DNA from: Hymenobacter cellulosilyticus
Lineage (GTDB): Bacteria; Bacteroidota; Bacteroidia; Cytophagales; Hymenobacteraceae
Length of the DNA stretch: 64,000 nt
Direction: 5' to 3'
Assembly (NCBI RefSeq): GCF_022919215.1
Contig: NZ_CP095046.1
Location: 4,392,501-4,456,500, forward strand
This document shows positions 1-9,579 of the stretch, in pieces (position 1 is the first letter of the stretch; each line of letters opens with the position of its first letter). The notes under the pieces were generated by a model that worked only from the letters and a program-made list of their open reading frames with translations, searched no databases and had not been told where the DNA came from. The position numbers and the translations under genes were made by a program.

Positions 1-250
1 GCAGCGTGGTAATACCCAGCACCGGCACCAGGCCCATCGGCACGGCCAGGGCCACGGTGAGGGCCAGCTGGGGCGGGGTAAGGCCCTGCTTGAGAATGTT
101 GCGTAGCGGGTCTACCACTCGGCGGCGCCACCAGGTGTCGGGGCGCGGGGCAGTGGGCCGGGCAGCACGGAGGGAGCAGAAGAAGACACGGGCAACAGCA
201 AAAAGAGACAGGACAGTACGACGCCGGCACCTTACCTTCGTTGTTCGCAC
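1..250 (-). CDS. DUF2062 family membrane protein, N-terminal part
   Basis: Only the first 83 or so codons lie in the window; the gene runs off the left edge. From a GTG at 248-250 the minus strand reads through a basic N-terminus into WWRRRVVDPLRNILKQGLTP and then a hydrophobic stretch with MGLVPVLGITTL, the pattern of the DUF2062 family, whose glycine-rich membrane segments are known but whose function is not. The start is uncertain because no ATG fits; GTG was chosen as the first in-frame start ahead of the conserved part. It is divergent from the YihY-type gene, with 36 bases between them, so both promoters must lie close together or overlap the coding ends. Confidence 0.6.
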   Translation of the reverse strand, partial: MRTTKVRCRRRTVLSLFAVARVFFCSLRAARPTAPRPDTWWRRRVVDPLRNILKQGLTPPQLALTVALAVPMGLVPVLGITTL

Positions 251-286
251 CAAACGGCTTAACCCCGAAGTTCGTACGAGAAGCCG

Positions 287-1255
287 ATGACAAAGGTACG
301 CCAGCCGGGCCAGCCCCGCCGAAAAGTCTGGACAGATTTCTTCCTGCTCATGAAGCGGGCCGCCAAGGAGTTTGCTCTCAACGACCCGCTGCGGCTGGGG
401 GCGGCCACGGCATTTTTCACCACGTTTGCCCTGCCGCCCATCCTGATTATCCTGATTCAGTTGCTGGGCTCGGTGTATTCCACCACGGGGATACAACAGT
501 TGCTCCTGCGCAAGCTTTCGGCCCTGCTGGGCACTTCGGCGGCCGAGCTGGTCGAGCAGATTCTGCTCAACGTGAGCAACATCGAGCGTAGCCGCCTGCT
601 TACCTGGCTTGGATTTGGCTTTCTGCTGTTCATCTCCACTACGCTGTTCGTGGTCATTCAGAACTCCCTGAACCAGCTCTGGCAAGTGCGTCCCAACCGG
701 GCCACGGGCCGCTTCAGCAAGATTGTCAAGGAGCGCAGCCGCTCCCTGGGACTGCTCCTGACCACGGGGCTGCTCTCGTTGGTGGCCTTTCTGAGCGACG
801 CACTGCTGGCCGTGTTCGGCGACTACATGCGCGACTTCGACCTGACCTTCGGCTATTATTTGATTCAGATTCTCAACCAGCTGGTGTCCCTGCTGATTCT
901 GGCCGTGTGGTTTGGCGTCACGTTTCGTAACCTGAGCAGCGCCAAAGTACCCTGGAAAGCCGTGCTGCGCGGGGCCGTACTCACGGCTGTGCTCATCGAC
1001 CTGGGCGAGTTTGCCCTGGGCTACCTGCTGGTGCCGCGCAATCTGGGCCCGATTTACGGCCACGCCTCCAGCATCGTGCTGGTACTGCTGTTCGTTTTCT
1101 ACTCGGCCATGATTTTCTACTTTGGCGCCTGCTTTACCAAAGTGTATGCGCACTACGTGGGTATGGACATTCGCCCCAAGAAAAACGCCGTGCGCTACCG
1201 CCTGGTTGATTTGCCCGACGAGCCCCGGCACCGCGGCGCCTCCGGCAGCTGGTGA
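287..1255 (+). CDS. YihY/BrkB family inner-membrane protein
   Basis: A 322-residue polytopic membrane protein of the YihY/UPF0761 family (historically BrkB or wrongly RNase BN). About six membrane segments are visible: residues about 42-62, 107-127, 152-175, 190-210, 225-245 and 258-285, after a basic amphipathic N-terminus. The family hallmark DPLRLGAATAFFTTFALPP occurs near residue 36. Its biochemical role is not established; export or envelope functions have been proposed for relatives. The ATG at 287 gives a normal family length. The gene faces the GNAT gene downstream, and no clear terminator hairpin lies between them. Confidence 0.85.
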   Translation: MTKVRQPGQPRRKVWTDFFLLMKRAAKEFALNDPLRLGAATAFFTTFALPPILIILIQLLGSVYSTTGIQQLLLRKLSALLGTSAAELVEQILLNVSNIERSRLLTWLGFGFLLFISTTLFVVIQNSLNQLWQVRPNRATGRFSKIVKERSRSLGLLLTTGLLSLVAFLSDALLAVFGDYMRDFDLTFGYYLIQILNQLVSLLILAVWFGVTFRNLSSAKVPWKAVLRGAVLTAVLIDLGEFALGYLLVPRNLGPIYGHASSIVLVLLFVFYSAMIFYFGACFTKVYAHYVGMDIRPKKNAVRYRLVDLPDEPRHRGASGSW

Positions 1256-1326
1256 GGCGGGAAAGGAAGTCTCAAGGTTCTACTGAGGCTGGAAGCAGGC
1301 TCCCGAACATTGCCGCAGGCTTTTTC

Positions 1327-1809
1327 TTACCGGTCTTCCCTCCCCGTTGCTGGAGAAATATCCAGGTCTTTTTGCAGGCACACGCTGTTTTCAACCCCAA
1401 TATAGGGCCCGTAGTTAGGCACGAAGCGGTAGCCGCTCTGCTGGTACAGGCTGATGGCTTCCGGTTGCCTTTTGCCGGTCTCCAGCACGCAGCCCGTGTA
1501 GTGCAGCTCCTGGGCCCAGACCTCTAATTCGCGCAGAATTTTGGCCGCCACTCCCTTTCTTCGGCTGCTGGCTTGCACAAACATGCGCTTGATTTCCACT
1601 AGGTCAGAAGCATACTCTTTAAACGCCCCGCAGCCGACCGGGAAGTCCTGCTCATAGGCCACGACAACGTGTTGGAGCGAGGTGCTGCTGTTGAACGCCG
1701 CGTAAAAGGTGTGCTCGGTCCCGTCACGCAAGGCTAAGTCCTGGTCAAGAAGGGCAACCAGGGTTTGAAAATCAGGGTGAGTGCCAATGGTCCGCAGAAG
1801 GTGAAGCAT
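1327..1809 (-). CDS. GNAT family N-acetyltransferase
   Basis: A 160-residue acetyltransferase of the GCN5-related superfamily, which moves an acetyl group from acetyl-CoA to an amine. The acetyl-CoA pyrophosphate-binding loop is visible as ASSRRKGVAAKIL around residues 93-105, followed by the EAISLYQQSGYRFVPNYGPY segment typical of the C-terminal half. The ATG at 1809 was preferred over an upstream in-frame ATG at 1950, because the extra 47 residues are proline and serine rich, match no GNAT core and overlap the end of the neighbouring hydrolase. Substrate unknown. Confidence 0.8.
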   Translation of the reverse strand: MLHLLRTIGTHPDFQTLVALLDQDLALRDGTEHTFYAAFNSSTSLQHVVVAYEQDFPVGCGAFKEYASDLVEIKRMFVQASSRRKGVAAKILRELEVWAQELHYTGCVLETGKRQPEAISLYQQSGYRFVPNYGPYIGVENSVCLQKDLDISPATGREDR

Positions 1810-1918
1810 CAGAGAGGAAGAAATGGATGATTGATTATTTGGGGAAGGCAAAGGTGGCGGAATAGGCGGCCCGACCAACTGCCTACCCAAGACCAAGCTG
1901 TAAGGACGATTGGCAAGA

Positions 1919-2688
1919 TTACAAAGCAGACTCGGGGTTTGCCATAGCACCCACGGTCATGGACGAGCAATTCAATACCTCCCCGGCCTGCAGCAGATGC
2001 ACGCGGGTAGTAGGATACTGCCGGGTGAGGGCCACAAACTCGTCGGGTGTTTGGGTGTGTTCGGGTGCCGTGCCGTAATGGAAGGGAATAACGTGGCTCA
2101 CCTGGAGCAGCTTTACCGCGTGCGCCGCCTCCAAGGCGCCCATCATGGAGCGCCCCCGATGGGCAGCACGGCAATGGTGGGCTGGTAAAGCTCCCGAATC
2201 AGCTGCATGTCGCCGAAGACGCAGGTGTCACCCGCAAAATACACGGTCGTGCCGTCCGACAGGCGCACCACAAAGCCGTTGGCGGCGTGCGGGAAAGTCA
2301 CGGTTTTCTCGGTGAGGTAGACGTGCGCGTGATGAAAGGCGTTGACCATAGTCACGGTCACATCGTGCACTGGCAGGCTGCCGCCCAGGTTCATGGGCTC
2401 AAACAGGCTTTCGTCTACTCCTTGCTCAATCAGAAAGCGGCGGCAGATGTTGTTGGCAATAATAGTCGGGGAAGACTGGTCGATAAGTTCTTTCAGGCGA
2501 ATATCCATGTGGTCCTCGTGCCCGTGCGTCACCAGCATCAGGTCGACTACCGGCTGCTGTTCCAGGCCCTGCGGGATATAAGGGTTGTTAAACAGCCAGG
2601 GGTCGACCAGAATCACCTTCTTTTCGGGCGTAGTTATTTTGAACGTGGCGTGGCCTAGCAGCTGAATGGTAGTGGGTTCCGGGTGCAT
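1919..2688 (-). CDS. UlaG-like metal-dependent hydrolase (UPF0173), frameshifted
   Basis: A metallo-beta-lactamase-fold hydrolase of about 256 residues. The metal-binding motif THGHEDHMD lies near residue 54; FAGDTCVFGDM and PFHYGT supply later metal ligands, as in UPF0173/UlaG relatives. The frame is broken after AVLPIGG: the minus strand has GGGGG (plus-strand C run 2153-2157), and adding one G gives PIGGRSMMGALEAAHAVKLL, the expected family sequence. I therefore treat the gene as one protein with a probable sequencing error. It is divergent from the MocR regulator that starts 135 bases away. Substrate not predictable. Confidence 0.8.
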
Positions 2689-2823
2689 AAATTCAGAAGT
2701 TGTAGAAGCTAAATGGATGGCAAGAGGCCGGTTGCGGTGGCGCTATTTTATAAGCACCCCCAAACGTAGTAGCTTGCCGGCCCAGTGGCCTAGTCCGGTT
2801 TTCAGATAGTCAGTGGTCCGGTT

Positions 2824-4299
2824 ATGCTTCCTTACGCCACGCTGCTTCCCCTAAACCGTCACACGCCGACTCCTCTGAGTCAGCAGCTGACTATCGGCCT
2901 GATTCACCTGATGCAGCAGGGCCTGCTGGCCGCCGGCGACCCGCTCCCGGGTACCCGCACTCTGGCCGGCCTGCTGGGCGTGCACCGCCAAACCGTCGTG
3001 GTTGCCTTCGACGAGCTCGAAGCCCAGGGCTGGATTGAGCAGCGGTCCTCCAAAGCAGCCAGAGTCAGCTCCCGCCTGCCCACGGTGACGCCCCAGCCGT
3101 TTCAGCCAGAAGCGGCCCGCCGCATTGCGCCCCGCGCCGCTTTTTCGTACCCGAAATTCCGGCCGTCTTCGCCACCACGCCATGTCTCATCCTTACCTTT
3201 AACGCTGAGCAGCACGCCCGACAGCCGCCTGGCCCCACTGGCGGCGCTGGCCCGCAAGTACCGCGCCCTGTGTTTGCAGCCGGCCCGCCGCCATTTGTTG
3301 GGCTATGCCGAGGCCAACGGCAGCCTGGCTTTGCGCCAGCAGCTGGCCGAGCACCTGCGCGCTACCCGGGGCCTGCCGGCGCAGCCGGAGAATGTGGCCA
3401 TTACCCGCGGCGGCACGATGTCCTTGTACTTGCTGGCTCAACTGCTGCTTCAGCCCGGCGACGCCGTCGTGGTGGGGCAGCGCAGCTACCACGGGGCCGA
3501 CCGGGCCTTTAGCGCGCAAGGTACCCGCCTGCACCGGGTAGGAGTCGACGCCCAGGGCCTGTGCATCGATGAACTGGCCGCCCTTTGCCAGCGCCAGGCC
3601 GTGCGCTTAGTGTACGTTACGCCCCATCATCATTACCCAACGACGGTCACCTTGTCGGCCGAGCGCCGGGTCCGCCTGCTGCAGCTCGCCGCGCAGCACG
3701 ACTTTATCATTCTGGAAGACGACTACGACTTTGATTTCCACTACGACGGGGCCCCTATCCTACCGTTGGCCAGCACCGACCGCACGGGCCGGGTGCTCTA
3801 CATGGGCTCGCTCAGCAAGGTGCTGGCCCCGGCTTTTCGCGTGGGCTACGTAGTGGCTCCCGCCGATGTCGTGGAAGAGCTGGGCCACTGGCAGCGGCGC
3901 ATCGATCGGCAGGGCGACACGGTCCTGGAGCAGGGTATCGCCGAGTTGTTTGCCGAGGGAGAAATGAACACCCACTTAAAGCGGGCCCGCTTGGCCTATC
4001 ATCAGCGGCGGGACGTGTTCTGCCAGTTGCTGCGCGAGCAGCTGCCGGCCTGGTTTACGTCCGAGGCGCCCACGGGAGGTTTGGCCGTGTGGGGCCGGTT
4101 TGCCGACCGTGTGGACCTGACCCAAGTGGCCTGGCAGTGCCAGCAGCGGGGCTTGGGCATAAGCGACGGACAACTCTACCAGACGGCCGCTGAAGCCAGA
4201 GCTTCCCACGTGCGGCTCGGATTTGCCGCCCTCAACTGCGACGAGCTAACCCAAAGTGTTGGGATTTTAAGCCAAGTGCTGCAAAGTTTGTACCCCTAG
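2824..4299 (+). CDS. MocR/PdxR-like GntR regulator with aminotransferase domain
   Basis: A 491-residue fusion of an N-terminal GntR-type winged helix (about residues 15-80, with LPGTRTLAGLLGVHRQTVV as the recognition region) to a fold-type I aminotransferase domain. The PLP pocket is visible in ILEDDYDFDFHYD and in GSLSKVLAPAFRVGY, whose lysine should form the Schiff base. MocR proteins usually control vitamin B6, GABA or taurine genes and often act on a divergent promoter. Here the divergent neighbour is the UlaG-like hydrolase, and no pdxS/pdxT is in view, so the target is unknown. Confidence 0.9.
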   Translation: MLPYATLLPLNRHTPTPLSQQLTIGLIHLMQQGLLAAGDPLPGTRTLAGLLGVHRQTVVVAFDELEAQGWIEQRSSKAARVSSRLPTVTPQPFQPEAARRIAPRAAFSYPKFRPSSPPRHVSSLPLTLSSTPDSRLAPLAALARKYRALCLQPARRHLLGYAEANGSLALRQQLAEHLRATRGLPAQPENVAITRGGTMSLYLLAQLLLQPGDAVVVGQRSYHGADRAFSAQGTRLHRVGVDAQGLCIDELAALCQRQAVRLVYVTPHHHYPTTVTLSAERRVRLLQLAAQHDFIILEDDYDFDFHYDGAPILPLASTDRTGRVLYMGSLSKVLAPAFRVGYVVAPADVVEELGHWQRRIDRQGDTVLEQGIAELFAEGEMNTHLKRARLAYHQRRDVFCQLLREQLPAWFTSEAPTGGLAVWGRFADRVDLTQVAWQCQQRGLGISDGQLYQTAAEARASHVRLGFAALNCDELTQSVGILSQVLQSLYP

Positions 4300-4441
4300 C
4301 TGCTCCGGCGCGAATAACAATAGGATAGTTTGCTTACCCGAGCGAACAAGTAACCTGGCTGAATGAGCACCTGAGGCGTGCTCCCTGATGCCGGTACCCT
4401 CGGCCCCGCAACCTCCCTGCGGCGGCTGCCAAAATCCGGCG

Positions 4442-4450
4442 TACCTTTGC
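4442..4450 (+). promoter_or_regulatory. Bacteroidota -7 box upstream of RNA helicase
   Basis: TACCTTTGC matches the Bacteroidota -7 consensus TAnnTTTG, 21 bases before the helicase ATG at 4472. No matching -33 TTTG is seen 19-20 bases upstream, so this is a core -7 element only. Its placement supports the ATG at 4472 rather than an in-frame ATG at 4388, which would lie upstream of the transcript start. Confidence 0.6.
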
Positions 4451-4471
4451 ATTTATACTATACCGTTTCGC

Positions 4472-5854
4472 ATGCCCTCTTTTGCCGACCTTGGCCTCGC
4501 GCCGTCTTTGATACAAGCTCTGGATGAGCTGAATTTTACCGTTCCTACGCCCGTTCAGGAGCAAGTAATTCCGATGGCGCTGGCCGGGCAGGACGTGGTA
4601 GGGCAGGCGCCCACTGGCTCGGGCAAAACGGCCGCCTACGGCTTATCTATCCTGCACCAGGTTGATGTAAAGCTCGATGCCGTGCAGATTATCGTGCTGG
4701 TGCCGGCCCGGGAGCTGGCCCTGCAGGTGCGCGACGCCCTGAAAAAGCTCGGCAAATACACTTCCAACCTGCGCGTGGCGGCCTTCTACGGGGGCCACGC
4801 CTTCCGCGACGAAACCGTTGCCCTAAAGCAGGCTCCCCACATTGTGGTGGCCACGCCCGGCCGCTTGCTCGACCACTTCGAGCGCCGCACCATTATTCCC
4901 AATCAGCTCAAAGTCCTGATTCTCGACGAGGCCGACAAGCTCCTGGAGCTGGGCTTCCAGGATGAGCTCGTGGAAATCATCAAGCGCCTGCCCCGCCGCC
5001 GCCAGACCTTGCTGTTCTCGGCCACGATGTCGGACAAGGTGCTGGACTTGATTCGCAAAAACCTGACCCGGCCCCGCGTAGTGAATGCCGGCGAGGACGA
5101 AGGCACCCTGCCCGAAAACCTGACGTTGCGCGGCCACGTGGGGCCCATTGAGAAGAAGCCCGCCGCCTTGCTGCACCTGCTGCACCAGCCCGAAACCGGC
5201 CGCGCCCTGATTTTCTGCAACACCCGCGAGAAGTGCACCGAGCTGGCCCGCTTCCTGCAGGGACGGGGCGTGGCAGCCGAAGTGCTGCACGGCAAAATGC
5301 CCCAGCCCGAGCGCGACAAGGCCCTGATGAAGCTGCGCAACGGCTCCAGCCAGGTGGTAGTGGCCACCGACGTGGCCGCCCGCGGCCTCGATGTGACGGC
5401 CCTCGACACCGTCATCCAGTATGACGCCCCCGACAAGGCCGACTCCTTCCAGCACCGGGCCGGCCGTACCGCTCGTGCCGGTGCCGAGGGTGTAGCCCAC
5501 ATTCTGGCCACGCCCCACGAGCAGAAGCACGTGCAGAAGTGGCCGGTATCGGAAACCATCAAGTGGGAGGACATGCACGCCCCCAAGCTGCCGCCCGCGG
5601 CGCCCAAAGCTCCCCGCCCCACCAGTACCACCCTACACGTATCGGCTGGCCGCCGCGACAAAGTCAGTGCCCACGACTTGGTAGGAACGTTCGTGGCCCA
5701 CGGCGGCCTGGAGCGCGACGCCGTTGGCCACATCGAGGTGTTCGACCACTACAGCTATGTGGCCGTGCCCCGCGAGCAGGCCCAGGAAGTAGCCAACCGC
5801 GTGACCGGCGCCAAGATTAAAGGCCGTAAGATTCGGGTATCGGTCGTTGAGTAA
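4472..5854 (+). CDS. DEAD-box ATP-dependent RNA helicase, DbpA-type C-terminus
   Basis: A 460-residue cytoplasmic RNA helicase. Helicase motifs appear in order: Q-motif region FADLGLAPSLIQALDELNF, motif I APTGSGKT, DEAD, SAT, and motif VI HRAGRTARAG. The last 70 residues (HDLVGTFVAHGGLERDAVGH through KGRKIRVSVVE) look like the DbpA RNA-binding domain, which in relatives targets 23S rRNA helix 92. That suggests a role in large-subunit assembly. The start is the ATG just after the -7 box. The gene is followed after 22 bases by the lower-GC zinc-ribbon gene. Confidence 0.92.
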   Translation: MPSFADLGLAPSLIQALDELNFTVPTPVQEQVIPMALAGQDVVGQAPTGSGKTAAYGLSILHQVDVKLDAVQIIVLVPARELALQVRDALKKLGKYTSNLRVAAFYGGHAFRDETVALKQAPHIVVATPGRLLDHFERRTIIPNQLKVLILDEADKLLELGFQDELVEIIKRLPRRRQTLLFSATMSDKVLDLIRKNLTRPRVVNAGEDEGTLPENLTLRGHVGPIEKKPAALLHLLHQPETGRALIFCNTREKCTELARFLQGRGVAAEVLHGKMPQPERDKALMKLRNGSSQVVVATDVAARGLDVTALDTVIQYDAPDKADSFQHRAGRTARAGAEGVAHILATPHEQKHVQKWPVSETIKWEDMHAPKLPPAAPKAPRPTSTTLHVSAGRRDKVSAHDLVGTFVAHGGLERDAVGHIEVFDHYSYVAVPREQAQEVANRVTGAKIKGRKIRVSVVE

Positions 5855-5876
5855 AGTATAACGCGAGTGCCTGTCT

Positions 5877-6473
5877 ATGGAAGCTAAAAAAGCGGTTCGT
5901 TTTCAAGGCGGTCCTCGCACTTTGTACAGCTTTACCGATACACTATTGGTTGAGTGTCCGTCGTGTCGGAGCCGAGCAGAAGTCCATAAAAATCCGGTAT
6001 CTGGGCAGCACGAGTTTCGCTGCTGCAACTGCTACCATACTATTGGCCGAGAGCTAAAACATACTCTCTCGGTCAACCAGTATTGCCCTGACTGCGGCTA
6101 CCGGGTTGAGGTGCATATACCTTCCATAAGGCACCAGACAAGTTTTATTCGGCTTAAGTGCTCAGCCTGTAACAACACGAACAAGTTTAGGCCCACCTAT
6201 GAGAGCATTGCTGTACACCTAAAAAGAGACGGGGAAACCGAGCCGTATTTTGGCCTGCGACTTTGGCTACAAACTTCCTTTGGGTCGGATAGTTTGTGGG
6301 CCTACAATTATGAGCACCTGCAACATCTGAAAGAGTATATTCAGGCAACGCTGCGCCAACGCCAAGCTCCTGATTTCTCTACCATGGTTGAACGGTTGCC
6401 AACTTTTATCAAGTCCGCGAAAAACCGAGTGGCGTTGTTAGCAGCCCTAAATAAGCTTGTCCTCAAAAAATAG
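5877..6473 (+). CDS. double zinc-ribbon protein of unknown function
   Basis: A 198-residue protein I cannot assign to a named family. Two zinc ribbons are visible: CPSC near residue 28 paired with CCNC near 48, and CPDC near 69 paired with CSAC near 92, followed by a helical C-terminal half without cysteines. Zinc ribbons of this kind usually bind nucleic acid or protein, but nothing here fixes a role. Base use is clearly more AT-rich than the flanking helicase and phosphatase genes, which suggests insertion between two native genes. It starts 22 bases after the helicase and could be read from the same transcript. Confidence 0.75.
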   Translation: MEAKKAVRFQGGPRTLYSFTDTLLVECPSCRSRAEVHKNPVSGQHEFRCCNCYHTIGRELKHTLSVNQYCPDCGYRVEVHIPSIRHQTSFIRLKCSACNNTNKFRPTYESIAVHLKRDGETEPYFGLRLWLQTSFGSDSLWAYNYEHLQHLKEYIQATLRQRQAPDFSTMVERLPTFIKSAKNRVALLAALNKLVLKK

Positions 6474-6499
6474 CTCACGCCATTAGATCTACCAATACG

Positions 6500-6840
6500 A
6501 TGCCCCCGAAGCCCGGCAGCTGCTCTTCATCTGTAGCCAGAACCGCTGGCGCAGCCTCACGGCCGAGCGGCTTTTCGATGAGCACGCGCACTACGAGGCC
6601 CGCTCGGCCGGCACCGAGCCGGGGGCCCGGGTGCGCGTGACGGCCGGCCACATCGGCTGGGCCGACATGGTCTTCGTGATGGAGCGCCGCCACGCCGATA
6701 TTCTGCGCGACAAGTTTGGGGCAGCGCTGGCCGGTAAGCCCATTATCAACCTGCGCATTCCCGACAAATTCCAGTTTTTGGCTCCCCTCCTGGTAGAGCT
6801 GCTGCGCGAGCGGCTCCGGGAACACCTCGAGCAGCTATAA
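6500..6840 (+). CDS. low-molecular-weight tyrosine phosphatase-like protein, frameshifted at start
   Basis: About 114 residues resembling the short predicted protein-tyrosine phosphatases (COG4551 type). The catalytic P-loop is CSQNRWRS (C-x5-R), followed by ERLFDEHAHYEARSAGTEP and IGWADMVFVMERRHADILR. As given, the frame has no start codon after an upstream TAG. Adding one C to the run at 6504-6508 opens an ATG at 6500 reading MPPEARQLLFICSQN, so I take the gene as intact with a one-base sequence error. Dephosphorylation of tyrosine is family knowledge; the substrate is unknown. Without the repair it would be a start-less pseudogene. Confidence 0.7.
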
Positions 6841-6868
6841 TTGCTTATCTATCTCTGCTTTTTAGCAT

Positions 6869-8146
6869 ATGATTCGACGCTTACTCTTTGCTGCTTGCTT
6901 GACGTGTTGCGCTGTTCGAGTCCAGGCCCAGGCTTTTGAGCCCGGCGTGCTGGTGCGCAGCAACGGCGACACGCTGCGGGGCGAAATTGAAAACGCCTTC
7001 TGGACCGAGCCGCCCACCCTGATTCGGTTTAAAACGACACCTCAAAGCCCGGTCCAGCTTTTTAAGCCCCGTCAGCTGCGGGCTGTCAGCTTCACCGGCG
7101 GCCGGTATTTCCGCTACGAAGTCGTGCCCATCGACTATGCGGCCGAAACCCGCCTGGGGCAGCTACCCTACGGCTTCCACCCCGACGTTCGTATTGATTC
7201 TGTCTTGGCTGATGTCGTGCTGGAGGGACCGGTTCTGCTCTTGCGAGTGGCGAAGAGTGGCGCTACGCATTACCTGCTCCAGCGTCCCGGTCTGCCCATT
7301 CTGGACCTCAGCGAGCGGAAATATTTGCAAACCGATGCTGTTGGCAAACTACTGGCTACGGATGGAAACAACTACCGGGGCCAACTCAGCATTTTCTTTG
7401 GCGACTGCCCTGCCGCCGCAGATATATCCCAGAAAATACCATTCACAACAGCAGGCTTGGTACAAGTGGTACAGGCCTACAATCAAGCGTGTACTACTAG
7501 CCACACGGCTACTCGCAGCTGGACGGTAGACCCGCGCCGGGAAGTAGCACTCACGGGCGGCGTCCTTGCGGGCGCACGGTATAGCACGGTGAAGGGCCTT
7601 GGCCGGCCGTTGCTGCCTTTTGGCGGAATCTATGGGGAACTGCTGCTGCCAAACCGCCTGCTTTCCTTTCATGGTGAGCTTAGTCTGAGCTCTCACCGGG
7701 GCGAGAACACCAGCACCACCTACCGGCGCGACCTGATACTGCTGCCCAACGGCGAGTTTGACGTCATCTATTCGACTCAGCAAAGCACGTTTACCTACCG
7801 GGCCTGGCTCAGTACGTTCCGGCTGGGATTACGCCGCTATTTCCATCTGGCTCAGCAGCAGCAATGGTTTATTGGGGCGGGCGCGGAAATGCGGGCTCTC
7901 CTCTTTTCCGACTTTACCACGACCAGCGGGCCCACTATCTCGTCGGATGAGTATCAGGATCTAAGTCCGCTCCCGATGCCTAATCTGACTTTGGGGTGGC
8001 GTAACGGCCGCCTGACGACCAGCCTCGATGCGCAGTTGGTTCCGCATTCCGCCTGGGGCAACCCCAGAATTGAATATCGCCTGGGGTTGGCCTACCGCCT
8101 GAGCCGACAGCCGGATAAGCTGCCTACAACCACTTCCACACCCTGA
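6869..8146 (+). CDS. secreted/outer-membrane beta-barrel-like protein, unknown function
   Basis: A 425-residue protein with a clear signal peptide (MIRRLLFAACLTCCAVRVQAQ). The N-terminal half contains VLVRSNGDTLRGEIE, a short beta-rich pattern that is common in Cytophagales outer-membrane proteins of unknown function. The second half, from about residue 225, alternates hydrophobic and polar residues with many aromatics, as expected for transmembrane beta strands, and ends near LGLAYRLSRQ. I infer an outer-membrane barrel; no specific family or substrate is recognised. It starts 28 bases after the phosphatase gene. The following 213 bases up to the M90 peptidase show nothing recognisable. Confidence 0.6.
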   Translation: MIRRLLFAACLTCCAVRVQAQAFEPGVLVRSNGDTLRGEIENAFWTEPPTLIRFKTTPQSPVQLFKPRQLRAVSFTGGRYFRYEVVPIDYAAETRLGQLPYGFHPDVRIDSVLADVVLEGPVLLLRVAKSGATHYLLQRPGLPILDLSERKYLQTDAVGKLLATDGNNYRGQLSIFFGDCPAAADISQKIPFTTAGLVQVVQAYNQACTTSHTATRSWTVDPRREVALTGGVLAGARYSTVKGLGRPLLPFGGIYGELLLPNRLLSFHGELSLSSHRGENTSTTYRRDLILLPNGEFDVIYSTQQSTFTYRAWLSTFRLGLRRYFHLAQQQQWFIGAGAEMRALLFSDFTTTSGPTISSDEYQDLSPLPMPNLTLGWRNGRLTTSLDAQLVPHSAWGNPRIEYRLGLAYRLSRQPDKLPTTTSTP

Positions 8147-8359
8147 ATTTATCCGGATTTGCCGTTCATGGGGCGGTCCGCCTCCCCCGAGCCGAGCTAA
8201 CCATTTTCAGCGAAGCGTCTCACGTTTCTCCCCTGAAAATTGCGCAGGAGTTTAACCAGCGGGCACTTACGTTTTTTCGCGCCTATTCTTCCCCGCCACC
8301 TACGCCGGGTCGGTGATTTTTGGGCCAACCCCAAAACCGGTTCACCCGTTTAGCCGGCC

Positions 8360-9307
<948 letters not shown>

Positions 9308-9341
9308 CCTGTTCTTTTACAAGAAAGCCATTCTTTTCCGC

Positions 9342-9495
9342 TGTCATTGCGAGGCACGAAGCAATCCGTCCTCTGCGCAGTACGACCCATCCTTTTTCCA
9401 GAAAGCCCTTTCCCGCACGAGCAGGAAAGGGCTTTTTACTGAAGAGAGCTTTCTACATTTCAGAGGACGAATTGCTTCGCAAGCTCGCAATGACA
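9342..9495. repeat. composite inverted-repeat element, copy 1
   Basis: The outer arms GTCATTGCGAG (9343-9353) and CTCGCAATGAC (9484-9494) are exact inverted repeats. Inside them GAAGCAATCCGTCCTCTG (9358-9375) pairs with CAGAGGACGAATTGCTTCG (9461-9479) with small mismatches. At the centre AAAGCCCTTTCC (9402-9413) pairs with GGAAAGGGCTTT (9424-9435) and is followed by Ts, like an intrinsic terminator. The whole module recurs in opposite orientation at 19722-19885. It sits between the M90 and M2 peptidase genes and encodes no protein. Confidence 0.8.
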
Positions 9496-9579
9496 CGGTT
9501 GCGCTGACTCCTTTTGCCGGCAACTGGCTATTTTAGCCAGCGAAATACCTTTTGCCCTTCCCGCTCCATTTCCCTTCCA

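Noticed and set aside
1810..1950. 47-residue N-terminal extension of the GNAT gene
   Set aside because: The residues match no GNAT core and overlap the end of the upstream hydrolase; the ATG at 1809 fits the family.
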